Shown here: one piece after another, positions 25,267-37,700 of the stretch
Numbering within the stretch: the first letter of the stretch is position 1
Layout: each line of letters opens with the position of its first letter
DNA from: Selaginella moellendorffii
Lineage: Eukaryota > Streptophyta > Lycopodiopsida > Selaginellales > Selaginellaceae
Length of the DNA: 64,000 bases
Reading direction: 5' to 3'
Assembly (NCBI RefSeq): GCF_000143415.4
Contig: NW_003314335.1
Location: 61,555 to 125,554, forward strand
Position numbers and translations under genes: made by a program
Notes under the pieces: generated by a model
Told to the model about the DNA's origin: nothing
The model's input: the letters and a program-made list of their open reading frames with translations, nothing else
The model's database searches: none

Positions 25267-25312
25267 TTGAAAAGATCCTAACTCGTTGCGCAACGAGTTA
25301 AGATCTTTTCAA
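25267..25312. repeat. 46-bp near-perfect palindrome
   Basis: Centred on TTGC/GCAA with arms TTGAAAAGATC-TAACTCG, one mismatched pair (C25278/A25301) in 23. The innermost 20 bp, AACTCGTTGCGCAACGAGTT, are exact. It lies just past the end of the glycosidase fragment and before FRO pseudo-exon 3, at the likely right border of the inserted segment. Confidence 0.9.
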
Positions 25313-27679
25313 GAACTTGGTTAAAACTCACCCTTTTCTCATCACCATGCCAGGGAATTGAGAAATTAGTCCGTGAACTTATCCGGTTTTTCTCCGAGGA
25401 CCACTGGCACTGATTTCTCTCGCGCTTCTCACAGCTTCCATCGCCTTATACGCCGCTCGATAGGATTAATGTCCCTTTCGACTGGATGGGAAGGCCTGTA
25501 ACCCAAGTAAGCTCTTCTCTAAAACTTTGCATTGATATACCTGTTGTGATTTGTTTGCCATTGTTACTGTAAGTGACTCAGAAACAAAAAAGAGAAGAAA
25601 AAATGCACCTTGATCTTATCACTTTTTTGCTGGCTTCTAGATGGGAACAAAAGTTCAACATTGTTGGAACAATCTTTGGTATGACTAGAGCCCTCCCTTT
25701 GCGTTTCTCAGTTGCGCGGCTCCTTCACTCTTCCGGCTAACAAACATACTATTCGAGCATGCCGTGTGCGCGGTACCACATTTGGACGGGGCATATCACG
25801 TGTTCCTCTGGACTGTCCATGCTTGGTTTATATCCTCTACTGGACAATGGCAAACAAATCACAAGAGGTATATCAATTTTTACAGAAAAGAGCTTACTTT
25901 GGTTTCTCTCTTTCAGCTTGTAAGGTGGCACAAGATCGACATAAGTGGTTTGACTGGATTGTTTACTTGGATCGTCGGCCTTCTGATTTGGGGACTTCTC
26001 TAGCTCCATTCCGGAAGCACAGATTCGAGCTCTTTTACTACACACACCAGCTTTACTTTGTCTTCATCATTGGCTTTGCTCTTCACCTCGGGAGGAATGG
26101 CTCGCCATCATCATCGCCGGAGTGTTTCTTTTCTCATCGATAGAGTCTTCCGGTGCCTGCAATCGATGAGGCACGTTGAGGTGGTCTCGGCAAAAGTCAT
26201 CTCTCCAGAAACTCTGGGGCTCACTCTCGCTAAAGTTCCTGGTGAGAAGCACATACATTTTTCTGTTCTTCGCTGTTAACTTATGACTTACTTGGAGAGA
26301 TTTGAAGAGCCCGGCCGCAAGTGTGATCTTTCTCAACTTGCGCCATCTCGAGATTGCAGACATCCTTTCACTGTTACATCGTGCTCAACTTTGGACGTGG
26401 ATCGAATTACTATTCTCGTGAAATGCCGTGGAAGCTGGACCTGCTGCTCGATCAGGAGCGTCTTCACGAGAACAGCTATCCCGCACCCTTTGAAGCAGCA
26501 GTTGAAGGCCTCATGGTCACGAGCTTGATGTAAGTATTTCGGCTCAAAATGCATTAAAACTCTACCTTTGTGCTGAAGATGTCCAGCTTTGATCTTCGTG
26601 GCCGGAGGAAGTGGAGTCGGACCATTCATCGCTCAGGCTTGCACCAAAGAAAATCGTTTCCATTCTGGCAGTCAAGTTTTCCTAGGAGCTCCAGATTCTA
26701 CATTCCATCTCACCTCTTCCATCGCTCCCGTCCGCTGCAGATTTCTTGAAACTTCATGCTTATGTCACTCGTGAAAGCGAAAGTGATCTTGAATCCCCCG
26801 TCAAGTTGAGTCTGGAAATCCAAACGCGAAGAAAGTTCTGCAGCAACAATCCTGGCATCTTTCGCAGGATACATGCTCATCGCGGGACTGGTGTACACAT
26901 CTATCCAATGGACCACAATACGTACCAAGTTTGCTCGAGATCGGGTAGAGGATTTGCGCCGCTTCTCGAGTACGTGGTCGCCATTTGTGCCTTTGATGGT
27001 GGAACTATCCTCCTGTGGAACTGGTCCAAGTCGACTCTAATCTTGTAGACGTGCCAGTGATAGACCCAAGCTCGACGAAAATAAGACCAAGCAACGTGGT
27101 TTATGGAAGACGCCCGGATTTCCAACTCCTCAAGAAAGGAGAAATTCGATTTGTGATCTAAGTTGCGTGTTTTTGTCACAGCGATCTGCGCTGAGCACAC
27201 AAGCAAAAACAAGGAATGCATAGTTGTGACCAGAGGGCATGCAAAGGACAGTGCCGAGCTCAACTTGCACCCCTTAAACTTTGAGCTCTGGAACTTAGAA
27301 GAAAGCTATGGCTTCTTTTTGCAATAGAGACAAAAAGAAAAGAGAGTATTGTTTGGAAACACGAAGGATCATACCTGTAGCAAATTCTTGCGTGATGCTT
27401 CACGCGAGGGATCTCCACACCACGGCGCAATCACAGGCGCAGAAAACAAAAAACCATACATAGAAACTCTTTGTTTGACAACGAACAAACACTTGTTTAT
27501 GTCTTACGGGCAAAATCCACTAAATATACAATCATGGATTAATCCCTCCAGCTTGCTAAAGGGGAGTTGACAATTTTATGTACTATTTTGCATGAAGCAA
27601 GGGCAGTACATCGTACAGCTTTTGCATGAATATATACTAGACAGAGGCCATTTTCGTTCTCACATTCCTCTCATCCGCA

Positions 27680-29882
27680 ATGGCTTTTCTTCGCCTTGCT
27701 GCCAAGGTTTTCATGGCGATTGTCTTCGCAGGATGGATGATGGTCTGGATCATGAGGCCAACGAGAACTTGGACAAACAATTTCTGGAATCCAGTTCTTC
27801 GTCATGTCTCCACCAAAGCATATGGCGACACTGGTATATAATCTCGCCAGGAAATTGATAGCACTGCTCACTGTGATTCTTCCAAAATCTTTGCAGGGGC
27901 ATACACTCTTATTTACATCTCCCCCATACTACTGGTGGCGTTTGTTGGAGCCATTTATCTTAGTTACAGCAAGAAAAGCAAGTGAGCTAGAATCTCTAAT
28001 TCTTCTTGGATAACTTAAGCGTCCTTTCTTTTTTTATGCAGGACCATGAAGCCACTTAAGATAAATCCATGGAATTATCCAGTGTTTGTTAGAGGCCCAT
28101 TAGCACTAATCTCATTATCCGAGCTGGCGCTACTTGGGGCGTTTGTGGCTTTGTTTGCTTGGACGACCGCTAAACACCTCAAGAACTCTTTCGACAGGAT
28201 CAATATTCCATTCATGATGCATCCCGGAATGAGCCCCCACATGGATCCTTTGTAAGTATCAGGTCTCTTTAATTCACGAACTCTCAACTGAGATTTATTT
28301 TTCTTGAAAGGTGGCAGAGGAAGTTTAACATCGTTGGAGGCAGGCTTGGAGCTGCAGGAGCCGTCCCGTTTGCTTTTCTTTTCTTTCCAGTTGCAAGATT
28401 TTCCTCCCTTTTCCAGCTTATCAAAATTCCTTTTGAGCACTCAATCCGGTATCACATTTGGATTGGGCATATTATGATGGTTATATGGTCAGCTCACAGT
28501 ATCGTGTATGTCATGTATTGGCCAATTGCTCACAAATCCAAAGAGGTAAAGCCTTTTTTAAAATATTTTTTAAAAAAATTATTATACTGTTTTTGGTCCA
28601 GTTTATTTTGTGGGAGAAGACGAGCATTGCTGGTTTTACTGGCATGTTTGCATGGATTGTTGGACTGCTTATTTGGGTCACGTCACTCAATCCTGTTCGC
28701 AAGCAGAGATTTGAGCTCTTTTATTATACCCATCAGCTCTACATTTTGTTTGTGATTGGATTCGTTTTTCATGTGGGAGAGAAATGGCTTGCCATGATGG
28801 TTGCAGGGATTTTTCTCTTCACCATCGATAGACTATTCAGGTTCTTACAATCCAGAAGGCATGTTGAGGTGGTATCAGCGAGGATGATCTCTAGTGAGAC
28901 CATAGAGCTCACGTTTGCAAAACTCCCAAGTATTATATTTATCTATTTTTTATTTCTGTATTAATCTATTTTTGCAGATATGAATTATCCCGCAGCAAGT
29001 GTGATTTTTGTGAACCTCCCTGCAATTTCGGGTCTCCAGTGGCATCCATTTACAGTCACCTCCTGCTCTGGAGTCGAGCTTGACAAGCTCTCGATTTTAG
29101 TGAAGTGTAGTGGAAAATGGACATACAAGCTCAGGGAGCTGATCGTCCAAGAGGGTTACAAAGGCATTTCCAACGAGAATCNNNNNNNNNNNNNNNNNNN
29201 NNNNNNNNNNNNNNNNNNNNNNNNNNNNNNNNNNNNNNNNNNNNNNNNNNNNNNNNNNNNNNNNNNNNNNNNNNNNNNNNNACAACAACATCAAGTGTAA
29301 CTGCTGAGCCTTCTCCAACACGAGACATCAGTAAGATCAAGAAGCAAGTTAGAGGAATCTCGAGAACTCAAGGCTACAAACTATATGCTGCAACGATCTT
29401 GGCGTCTTTCCTCGGTTACATGCTCCTTGCAGGAGTTATTCATCGCTATTACATCTTTCCACAAGATCACAATACTTACAAAGCTTTCTCAAGAGCAGGG
29501 AGGGGTTTCATCTCGCTCATGGAATACATTGCTGGAGTTGTGTTCTTTGGTGGAGCAACGATTCTCGCTTGGAACTGTTGGAAAGGAAAAGACTTGCACC
29601 TTGTAGATGCGCCATATGTGGGTTCCATTTCAGCTGAAGTTGGCCTCAAGCCAACCAGCATTCAGGTTGGAAAGCGTCCGGAGTTTCAAGGTGAATTGAT
29701 GATCAAACTTTATAGAGGGATTAAGCATTTGATTATGTGCAGACATTATTCCGGAGCATTCAAAAGGAAGGAAGGAGTATGTGGGAGTGTTTGCGTGTGG
29801 GCCTGAGGGAATGCAAGAAAGTGTGGGAGTACTTTGTCAAGCTCACAAGCTCAACTTTCATCCTCTTAATTTTGAACTGTAA
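27680..29882 (+). CDS. FRO: Ferric reduction oxidase (FRO family), interrupted by an assembly gap
   Basis: This is a membrane flavocytochrome that moves electrons from NADPH through FAD and two haems to reduce Fe(III) chelates (sometimes Cu(II)), usually at the plasma membrane. Exons: 27680-27833, 27897-27981, 28042-28251, 28311-28545, 28602-28929, 28978-29181 then N, 29282-29690 and 29743-29882; all splice sites are GT/AG and phases agree up to the gap. Visible features are an N-terminal membrane anchor (AIVFAGWMMVWIMRP), two further early membrane spans, haem histidines in HIWIGHIMMVIWSAH and YTHQLYILFVIGFVFH, the FAD motif HPFTVTSCS and C-terminal CGPEGM for NADPH. The gap removes the GGSG..PF segment. 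The start follows the family's usual short N-terminus. The dead copy just upstream is a tandem paralogue. Confidence 0.93.
29182..29281. other. Assembly gap (100 N) within the FRO gene
   Basis: Exactly 100 N, probably a gap of unknown true size. By comparison with the upstream pseudogene, at least one exon coding the nucleotide-binding segment is missing. Confidence 0.97.
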
Positions 29883-31493
29883 CGTGTGTTTCTGGGCTTG
29901 GAAGATTTTATTACTTTTGAAAACAATGTTCTCTACACTATAATATGGTATCAGCATAATTTGAAGTTTACTTATTAATATACTTTACAAGCTTAGTAAA
30001 ATTTTTAAATTTCTTACTATTTTTCTTTTTATAAACTTAAGTAAAAATTTGCAAAAATCAAGCTACAAATGCTTGACATCTCCATGCTCCAATCTGCCAG
30101 CCCAGCACGATCAACAACATGCAATGGCTCCACAATGTGCTAGTGCACATGAGCTTGATTGAGCAGCGCTCCACTTCTTCCTCTCATAATCAGTACACTA
30201 GGAATTTGCACTCGAATTCCCACTCGTCTGCAGCCCATTCCAGGTGCCTTCCCATGCCAAGGCCACCAAAGTCAACCAAGCTCATCTTCACAGGCTTGAT
30301 TGAGCTTGGGGGGATTGACAAGGGCTGATATGATGGAACGGGAAAAGCTACTGTTGAATGCTTGTTGTATACAGTCTTATATACTCGTTCATCTCCTTTA
30401 ATCTCTCTTAGATTCCTGCTGCAGATTCCTGTGTCCTTGACACCTTGATTCTTGCTCCAACACGATCCATTCTCCCAGATGGCCTGGAACGAACAGAAAC
30501 TGCATGGATATTGTATACAGAAATAAATCAATCTAATCTTTTGAGCATTGCTCAGGACACAAAAATGCATTCTTTTGTGAATTTGGTTTGTCAAGGTTTG
30601 CAAGAACTACACTTCAGCATACAATCCCAAGCTGTGAATGCCAGGCTTAGGGATCAAATCACAGTGCATGCTAAGTTGATGGCATCCGCAATCCAATGCC
30701 CAATGCAGACAATAGGACAGCAGTTCTTAAAATTTTTGTTACTTATAATATACTTTGTAGTAGATTAGGGTGGAGAGGGGGAGGGTAAAAATTCATGTTT
30801 TTTTATGAAATTGTTTGCTCTTTCTTCACTTCCCAGTCATATCTTACATGATTTTTATAACAATCTGTCCACTAATCACTTGTTGGATCCATATTTTTGT
30901 TGATTTTTTTTTTCCAAAAAATTTGAATATAGAGTTTGTTTATTTCCTTCATTCACCCCTCCTATGGCACTCAATCACTGTCCTTGTATCAGTTCTATAT
31001 AGTGTTAATGGGAGTTGCCTTCCACCTCAACTTATAATAGTAGTGTTGCTATAAAATCAATTGTATGCCATATCACATATTGCCAAGAATCCAGTGCTCC
31101 TAATTTTGCAAGATTCAACCTATCATCCCTACCAAGAAGACAAGAGTTGAGCTGCTTGAGAACCAATCCAATAGGGACATGGTTGTTGAATTTTATCTAT
31201 TTTCAATCTCCTAGCGACCAGCTGCTTCATTTGGATTCCTAGGTAGCATTGCCTTAGACCTGACTCATCTGACTGACTCACTTCGGCTGTAAGAGAGGTA
31301 TGAACATACTTGATTGGCTATGGTCCTAGCTGTGTGATATAGCAATCATTGCTATTGCAATTGAGGACAAGAAAAATCTTAATTTAAATGTGGATTCAAA
31401 CTTATAGTTTTTTTACTTATACATTGCATGTAGCAATGTTTATTTTAGTACCATATTTATAATTTATAAACACAAAATTAGTCTTATTTTATT
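29883..31493. other. Intergenic, AT-rich; one unconvincing open frame
   Basis: A 107-codon plus-strand open stretch at 30445-30768 has no motif I recognise and no splice context; it is probably not a gene. Nothing else was supported. Confidence 0.5.
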
Positions 31494-32250
<757 letters not shown>

Positions 32251-32389
32251 CATCCCCTCCTCTCAAAAGGATGGAAGAAAGTTAGGGTCCTCTAATGGAC
32301 AAGCCAAGATCTAAAGGAAGCTTTGGTGGATCTATGAGTGGTGTTAATTGCTTATAATCCTTTTGTATGAAGTGTTTTAGCTGTTACAC

Positions 32390-32853
32390 ATTGTTGCGAA
32401 TGTGACTTTAGGTATTGAAAGTTATCTATCAGTCAGTCCTTACAAACACTCTTTTGTTACTGCCACAACGGCAGGAGATCGGTATTGTTGGACTTGTTAT
32501 TAGTCTCCGCCTAAGATAGTTGAGAAACTGGTCTTTGGGTGTGCACTTGACTAGAAGAGTATAAAGAAGGAATTCTGAAATGTTTATTTAGTCAAGCATA
32601 TTTGACCTCATTAGAGAAACTCATTCGTTGACTTGTGTTGGGAACCCCCGCGATACTGAGATTGGTCCCTCAATATTTGCTAAATGATATCTTATCGTGT
32701 TTGCCAAACACCCTCGCTATCATGCCCTTTGTGTTAGTCTTATTTCGGTCCTAAATGCTATTTATGAAAAGTGTCTAGATTTGCTCATTTGGCACATCTA
32801 CAGTATGTGGAGATTGTCCTGAACACAATAGTGTTCGTCCTGTGTCCAAATTC
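32390..32853 (+). mobile_element. LTR-retrotransposon 3' internal end, copy 1
   Basis: The segment from about TTGCGAATGTGACTTTAGG to the LTR is repeated at 33655-34247 and 39422-39661. In the third copy it directly follows the ORF-less interior, so it is the region just before a 3' LTR. No open reading frame. Confidence 0.7.
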
Positions 32854-33392
32854 TGTGGGGGGTTCCAAATATATAGTAGGGATAGTGGGTAGGTCGGGCA
32901 TGGCTGACTAACCTGAGGTATAGTCTAGCTCCCACTTGCATACCTGTCCTTGTTTTGCATCTGGCTTAGGTCTAAGTCCAAGTTCCATTCTATGCTAGCT
33001 AGTGAAGTACCCATGTCCTTGCGTTAGGCCACCGGTATGCCGAAATAGCACCAGACTCCATTTGGCTCCATTTTGCATGATGTTCCTGGCAATAGGATAC
33101 TGGTTACTCTAGGACTGTTCCAAGTCATTTTGGGCTCCTATCCCTTTGCTCCTTGGGTTGTACGTTTCGGAATTGCTCCGTGAATCGGTTCCGTCACTCT
33201 TTGGCTCCATACTTGGGAGTTTGGCACCATTCCTTCATTCAGTGGCCAAGGCCTTGAACTTTGGGTTCCACACCACGTGTCCTATGGACACGTGGCATGA
33301 CACGTGGCACATGGAGGATTTAGGTTCTGCTTCGTGGTGTTATCCTATGGTAAATCACCATAGGATAAAGGGTAAAAACCACATGTATTACA
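32854..33392 (+). mobile_element. Long terminal repeat 1
   Basis: Starts TGTGGGGGGTTCCAAAT and ends ATGTATTACA, so it has the TG...CA ends of an LTR, 539 bp. It is closely similar to 34248-34759. Near its 3' end ATCCTATGGTAA and TCACCATAGGAT form an inverted pair. Confidence 0.85.
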
Positions 33393-33405
33393 TTTGGTAT
33401 CAGAG
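33393..33405 (+). promoter_or_regulatory. Primer binding site for tRNA-iMet
   Basis: TTTGGTATCAGAG directly follows LTR 1. TGGTATCAGAG is complementary to the 3' end of the initiator methionine tRNA, the usual primer of plant LTR retrotransposons. It fixes the element's sense as the plus strand. Confidence 0.88.
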
Positions 33406-34247
33406 AAAGAGTCTTAGTGAGTACTATACAATGGGATTGGGCAACTAGTCTCGTTGCATACGCAGAGATGAAAACGATGATTTGAATGGGTATACGTTTA
33501 GATGCAAAGGCTTTGCAATCGTTCCTTGAGTATGAATTTGGTTACCTTTTTGTACTATAGTAATGTGAGCTTGCTCTTGGGATTAAGTTGTTCTGTTTGC
33601 ATGAGTTTTCACTTGGGATCGTGAGTGAGGTACATTAGCGACTCAAGGTTACTGTCGCGAATGTGACTTCGGGTATCGAAAGTTACTTGTCGGCCAGTTC
33701 TTACAGACACTCTTTCTTTACTGCCACGATGGCAGGAAGTCGGTATTGCTGGACCTGTTATTAGTTTCCCACTTGAGCTAGTTGAGAAACTAGTCAATAA
33801 CCATGGACTTAAATTGGATAAACATAAGGTAGGAACCCTATGTGTTTCTTGCTGAGCATACTTGGCCTGGTTTGAGAAATTTGAGTCATTGTCTTGCACT
33901 TGCTAGTATCAAGAACCCCCGCGATATTGAGCTTGGTCCCTCAATATCACTAGATGATAGCTTACCGTGTCTGCCAAACACCCTCGCTATCATGCCCTTT
34001 GTGTTAGTTTCATTTCGGTCCCAAATGCTATTTATGGAAAGTGTTTAGATTTGCTCATTTGGCATATCTACAAAATGTAGAGATTGGCTTGAACACAATG
34101 GTGTTCGTCCCGTGTCCAAATTCACAAATCCAATGCCATTCCATATTTAGTAAGTTTCAAGCTTGTCCCAAAGAGTAACTCCTGATACTAAGGGAGGCTT
34201 GGGGTGAAAGCCCAAAGCTTGTGTTCCTCAAGGCGGGGGGGGGGCGT

Positions 34248-34759
34248 TGTGGGGGGTTCCAAATGTTTAGTAGGGATAGTGGGTAGGTCAAGTATGGTTG
34301 ACCAACTTAAGGCATAGTCTAGTTTTTGCTTGCGTGCCTATCCTTGTTCTGCGTCCGGCTTGGGTCTAAGCCCAAGTTCCATTCCATGCTAGCTGGTGGA
34401 GTACCCATGTCCTCGCAGTAGGCCACCAGTATGCCGAAATAGTGCTATTTGGCTCCATTTTGCATGCTGGTCCTGGCATTGGGATGCTGGTTACTCTAGG
34501 ACTGTTCCAAGTCGCTCCGGGCTATACACTTAGGAGTTGTTCCGTGGTTCGGTTCCGTCACTCTTTGGCTCCATGCTCAGGAGTTTGGCACCGTTCCTTC
34601 GTTCAATGGCCCAAGGCCCTGAACCTCGGGTTCCACACCACTGTCCTTTGGACACGTGGCATCTATCACGTGACATAAAGAGGGTTTAGGTTCCACTTTG
34701 TGATGTTATCCTATGGTAAGTCACCATAGGATAAAGGGTAAAAACCATGTGCACTACAA
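34248..34759 (+). mobile_element. Long terminal repeat 2
   Basis: 512 bp, TGTGGGGGGTTCC...CACTACA, with the same order of sequence blocks as LTR 1 and a few deletions. It is preceded by a G-run (CGGGGGGGGGGGCG) in place of a typical purine tract. It has lost the TGGTATCAGAG primer site after it. Confidence 0.83.
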
Positions 34760-37700
34760 TTACACTCTGAGTTGGCAGGATTAATGTTAGCCTATCGGTG
34801 GTTCCATGAGTTGTTCCTTGTACCATGGGTAAAAGTAAACCTTCCCTGGGTTTGCTATGAGTGGCAAATAGGCTGGTCCATAGCTATTTAGCACGGGACT
34901 AGTGGATCCTTCCTAGGTATGATTACAAGTGGATCAATCAAAGACTATAGGGATGAATCTATTGATTCAAGTACTTATTGCTGTGCTCTCTCATAAACTT
35001 TTCTTGGATTGGACTGAAGGCAGTGTGAAAGCAAGTTCGAGGTTTAGTCAAAGAAGAGACCGAAAAGAGAGTTGTCAGGGACGAAGGATCAAACACGTAA
35101 GTCATCTTCTCTTCTTGAAGAGATGATTTGCAACGAGGTGTAACTCATTGCTCGTGTTCACATCATGCAGTCAAGAGTCCTTACCTTGATGTATGTTAGA
35201 AATGATAGTCTTACAAATGGTGAGTTATGGGATGGATAGTAGTGAAGCGCTAAACCATTTTGTCTAAGCTTGCTATTGAAGACTTGGGTTGCAATGCTCA
35301 ATTCTTTTCCAGGGAACCTTGCTATTGCTCCTTGAGTAGTTTGGTGCTGGATTAGTTTTGAGTTTGGTCAGAAAGAGAGCAGCATGAGCTTGTCTGTGTT
35401 GTGAACAAAAGTTAGTGGTGGTGGGTGTTGTAAATCTCTATCAGTAGAGTGTGGCATTTATGTTGTATTTTGTCGAATCGAGTTGACACTTGATAGTCAT
35501 ATAAACCTTTGAAATAATGAAATGGGTGTTGCTCGTGGTGTTACTCAATTGATGATCAAGTTATTGTGATACTTATATCATATCCATATGATAATGAACA
35601 ATATGTTTACGAAGTTGCTTGGTTAGATGATGATTAACCCCAAAGTGGTTGATAGTGAAGCTAGTTTACTTGCACAAAGTAGCATTGTAGTAGCTTTGAT
35701 TGGATTCTCGATGGTGATCCATTATGCTAAGCTTAAATTGGTACCTTGTTTTCTTGAGGGTTTGCCCATAAAGTGTTGGAAAAGGGTTGTAGGTCAATTT
35801 GTTAACACTTGGAGTAGATTGTTGGATGGAAAAGGTATGAGGTTGAGGCATTGATATCGCTAGCACTTGTATTAGTGTGTTATGTTGAGTGATGAGGAAC
35901 TTTCCTTAGAGTTTGATTTTCCATGTCATTTTTCTTGTTAGTGTTTTGACTTCACATTGGATCTTGAAAGTAGTTGAAGAAAAATGTTAGTGCAATGTGG
36001 ATATTCGAAGATGTGGTCTTCGTGATTAAGTCTTGGATGTTCATTTTGCAATTTTGTGGATATCAATGTTAGATGTCAGAAGTATGGGCAAAAAGATGTT
36101 TGAGGCTTAAGCATACTATGGGTCATGAGAATTAATGTTAAAGTGAACCTATGTGAAGTTGTAGGTAGGAGGAAGTTAGTTGAGTTTTGAAAGTTTGCAT
36201 TCCTAGACTGAGAGTCATTCTTTTTCTAGGATGGAAATTTTTCCACAAATTTTTTTAGACTTTTTCGATGGTTGATCTGTTGATCACTTTGCCCAAAAAC
36301 CATTCCATTTTCGTAAGCTAGTACAAACTAATGAAAGGGTTAGAGTTGACTTTGATTAGCTTGATACAACCTAAAAGGAATATTGATTTTTGGGGCTAAA
36401 GCAATTAAGTTGGATAGAGTTTGGAGTTGGTTTAGAAAAGTGGTCGTTGCACTTTTCTAAGAAAAGTGACCCTTGTGCCTTTTTTCTATAGCGTTCTGCT
36501 TGGTGGCAGGTTGCACCTTGTATTTCATTAAGCTCTATAAGGGTAGTGAGCTCTCACTAATCTTGACTTAGTCTTGGTAGCCCTGCGCTTTGGTTGAGGA
36601 TAGTGATGTTCAACTTAGTTGTTTGAAGTTGAGATGTGGTACCTGTACTATAGCTTTGTTTATGAGGAGGTTGTGTATCGATATGAGTTCATCTCATGGT
36701 CTTCACTTTAGTTTCGGCTGAGTGTTGATCATGTATAGTTAGCCTCTTTAAGGCATGCTTAGAGCTATTGGCTAAATGCATTAGTGAGCTTATTGTGGTT
36801 AAGTTGGATTTGAGTGGTCATTTAGTTTATGCATGTCCATGAACCTTTATCTCATGCCTGGGATATTATGTTCATATTGGACAAGTATATAACTCAATGG
36901 CATGAGTTTAGTGTTGGGTCTTGTGAAGGCAAGTTGAAAGGTGATTGTTAGTTATTTTGTGACTCATAGTTACTTGTAGACTTCATCAAGGACTGTTGAC
37001 ACTTGCTTCACTCGATAATGATTTAGCAGTGATGGGCTTGCTTTACCGAATGGTGTTGCAAAGGATCGTGTCGTTAAACTTACATGGTTTTTTTATGTTG
37101 GTATGTTGACTCTACCTCTGTCAATATCATTTGGTTATATTTAGTTCGTAGTGTTGGATTTTGTTGAGTTTTGGATGTGGTGAATCACTTCTTGATAACG
37201 TGTTATCTGTAACTAAGTTTTGCTGAAGGATTGGTCTCAGATACCAACTAAAGTATTTTCGACTTTGGTTAGCTTGGTTGCTAGAGAATTTTGAGTGGTG
37301 ATTCACTCTTGCTTTCTTTTAGCTTTGTTCTAGTGTTGATAGCATTGAAGTGATGCTTTGTTGTTGACATTGTAATTGTTGAGATTCAAGTGGGATGAGA
37401 TACCTCTTTGTAGGATTGATATTGAGTTTCATTAGTCTCAATGCAAATAGTGTTGATGCTTGGGCTGTAGCTTTATGTTATTGGCATTCGTGCAATTGCT
37501 AGTTAGCAACTGTTTTGACGTTCAAATAAGATGAGTGGCAAGTTTGAGTTAGTTGTGTTCTAGATGAGATTATTTAGTAGGGGTTGAGCTTTGAGCTTCT
37601 TCTTGAAAAGTGATTCAGTTGTGGACTATACTAATTTTACGAGAAGAATAGTTAGTGATTGATATTAGAATGTTTGAATCCTTATCAGATTTGAGTTAGA

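Larger units (their letters stand above)
24015..27290 (+). pseudogene. Ferric reduction oxidase (FRO) pseudogene
   Basis: Every exon of the intact FRO at 27680-29882 has a damaged counterpart here in the same order. They are SLKSYGQTG (about 24050), an exon 2 in two frames ending LLAFIAAFYLGHTKKH (24119-24200), LRGPLALISLALLTASIALY and DRINVPFDWMG (25385-25507), KFNIVG..RYHIWTGHI (25640-25865), GLTGLFTWIVGLLIWGLL and RHVEVVSAKVISPETL (25918-26240), ILVKCRGSW, FVAGGSGVGPFIA (26587-26640, the NADPH/FAD-domain signature lost to the gap in the intact gene), GYMLIAGL (26870) and NLHPLNFEL (27265). Frameshifts and stops occur in most exons. A glycosidase pseudogene interrupts it between exons 2 and 3. 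Confidence 0.85.

Noticed and set aside
30445-30768. 107-codon plus-strand frame
   Set aside because: No family, no splice context and AT-rich flanks; not enough to call a gene.
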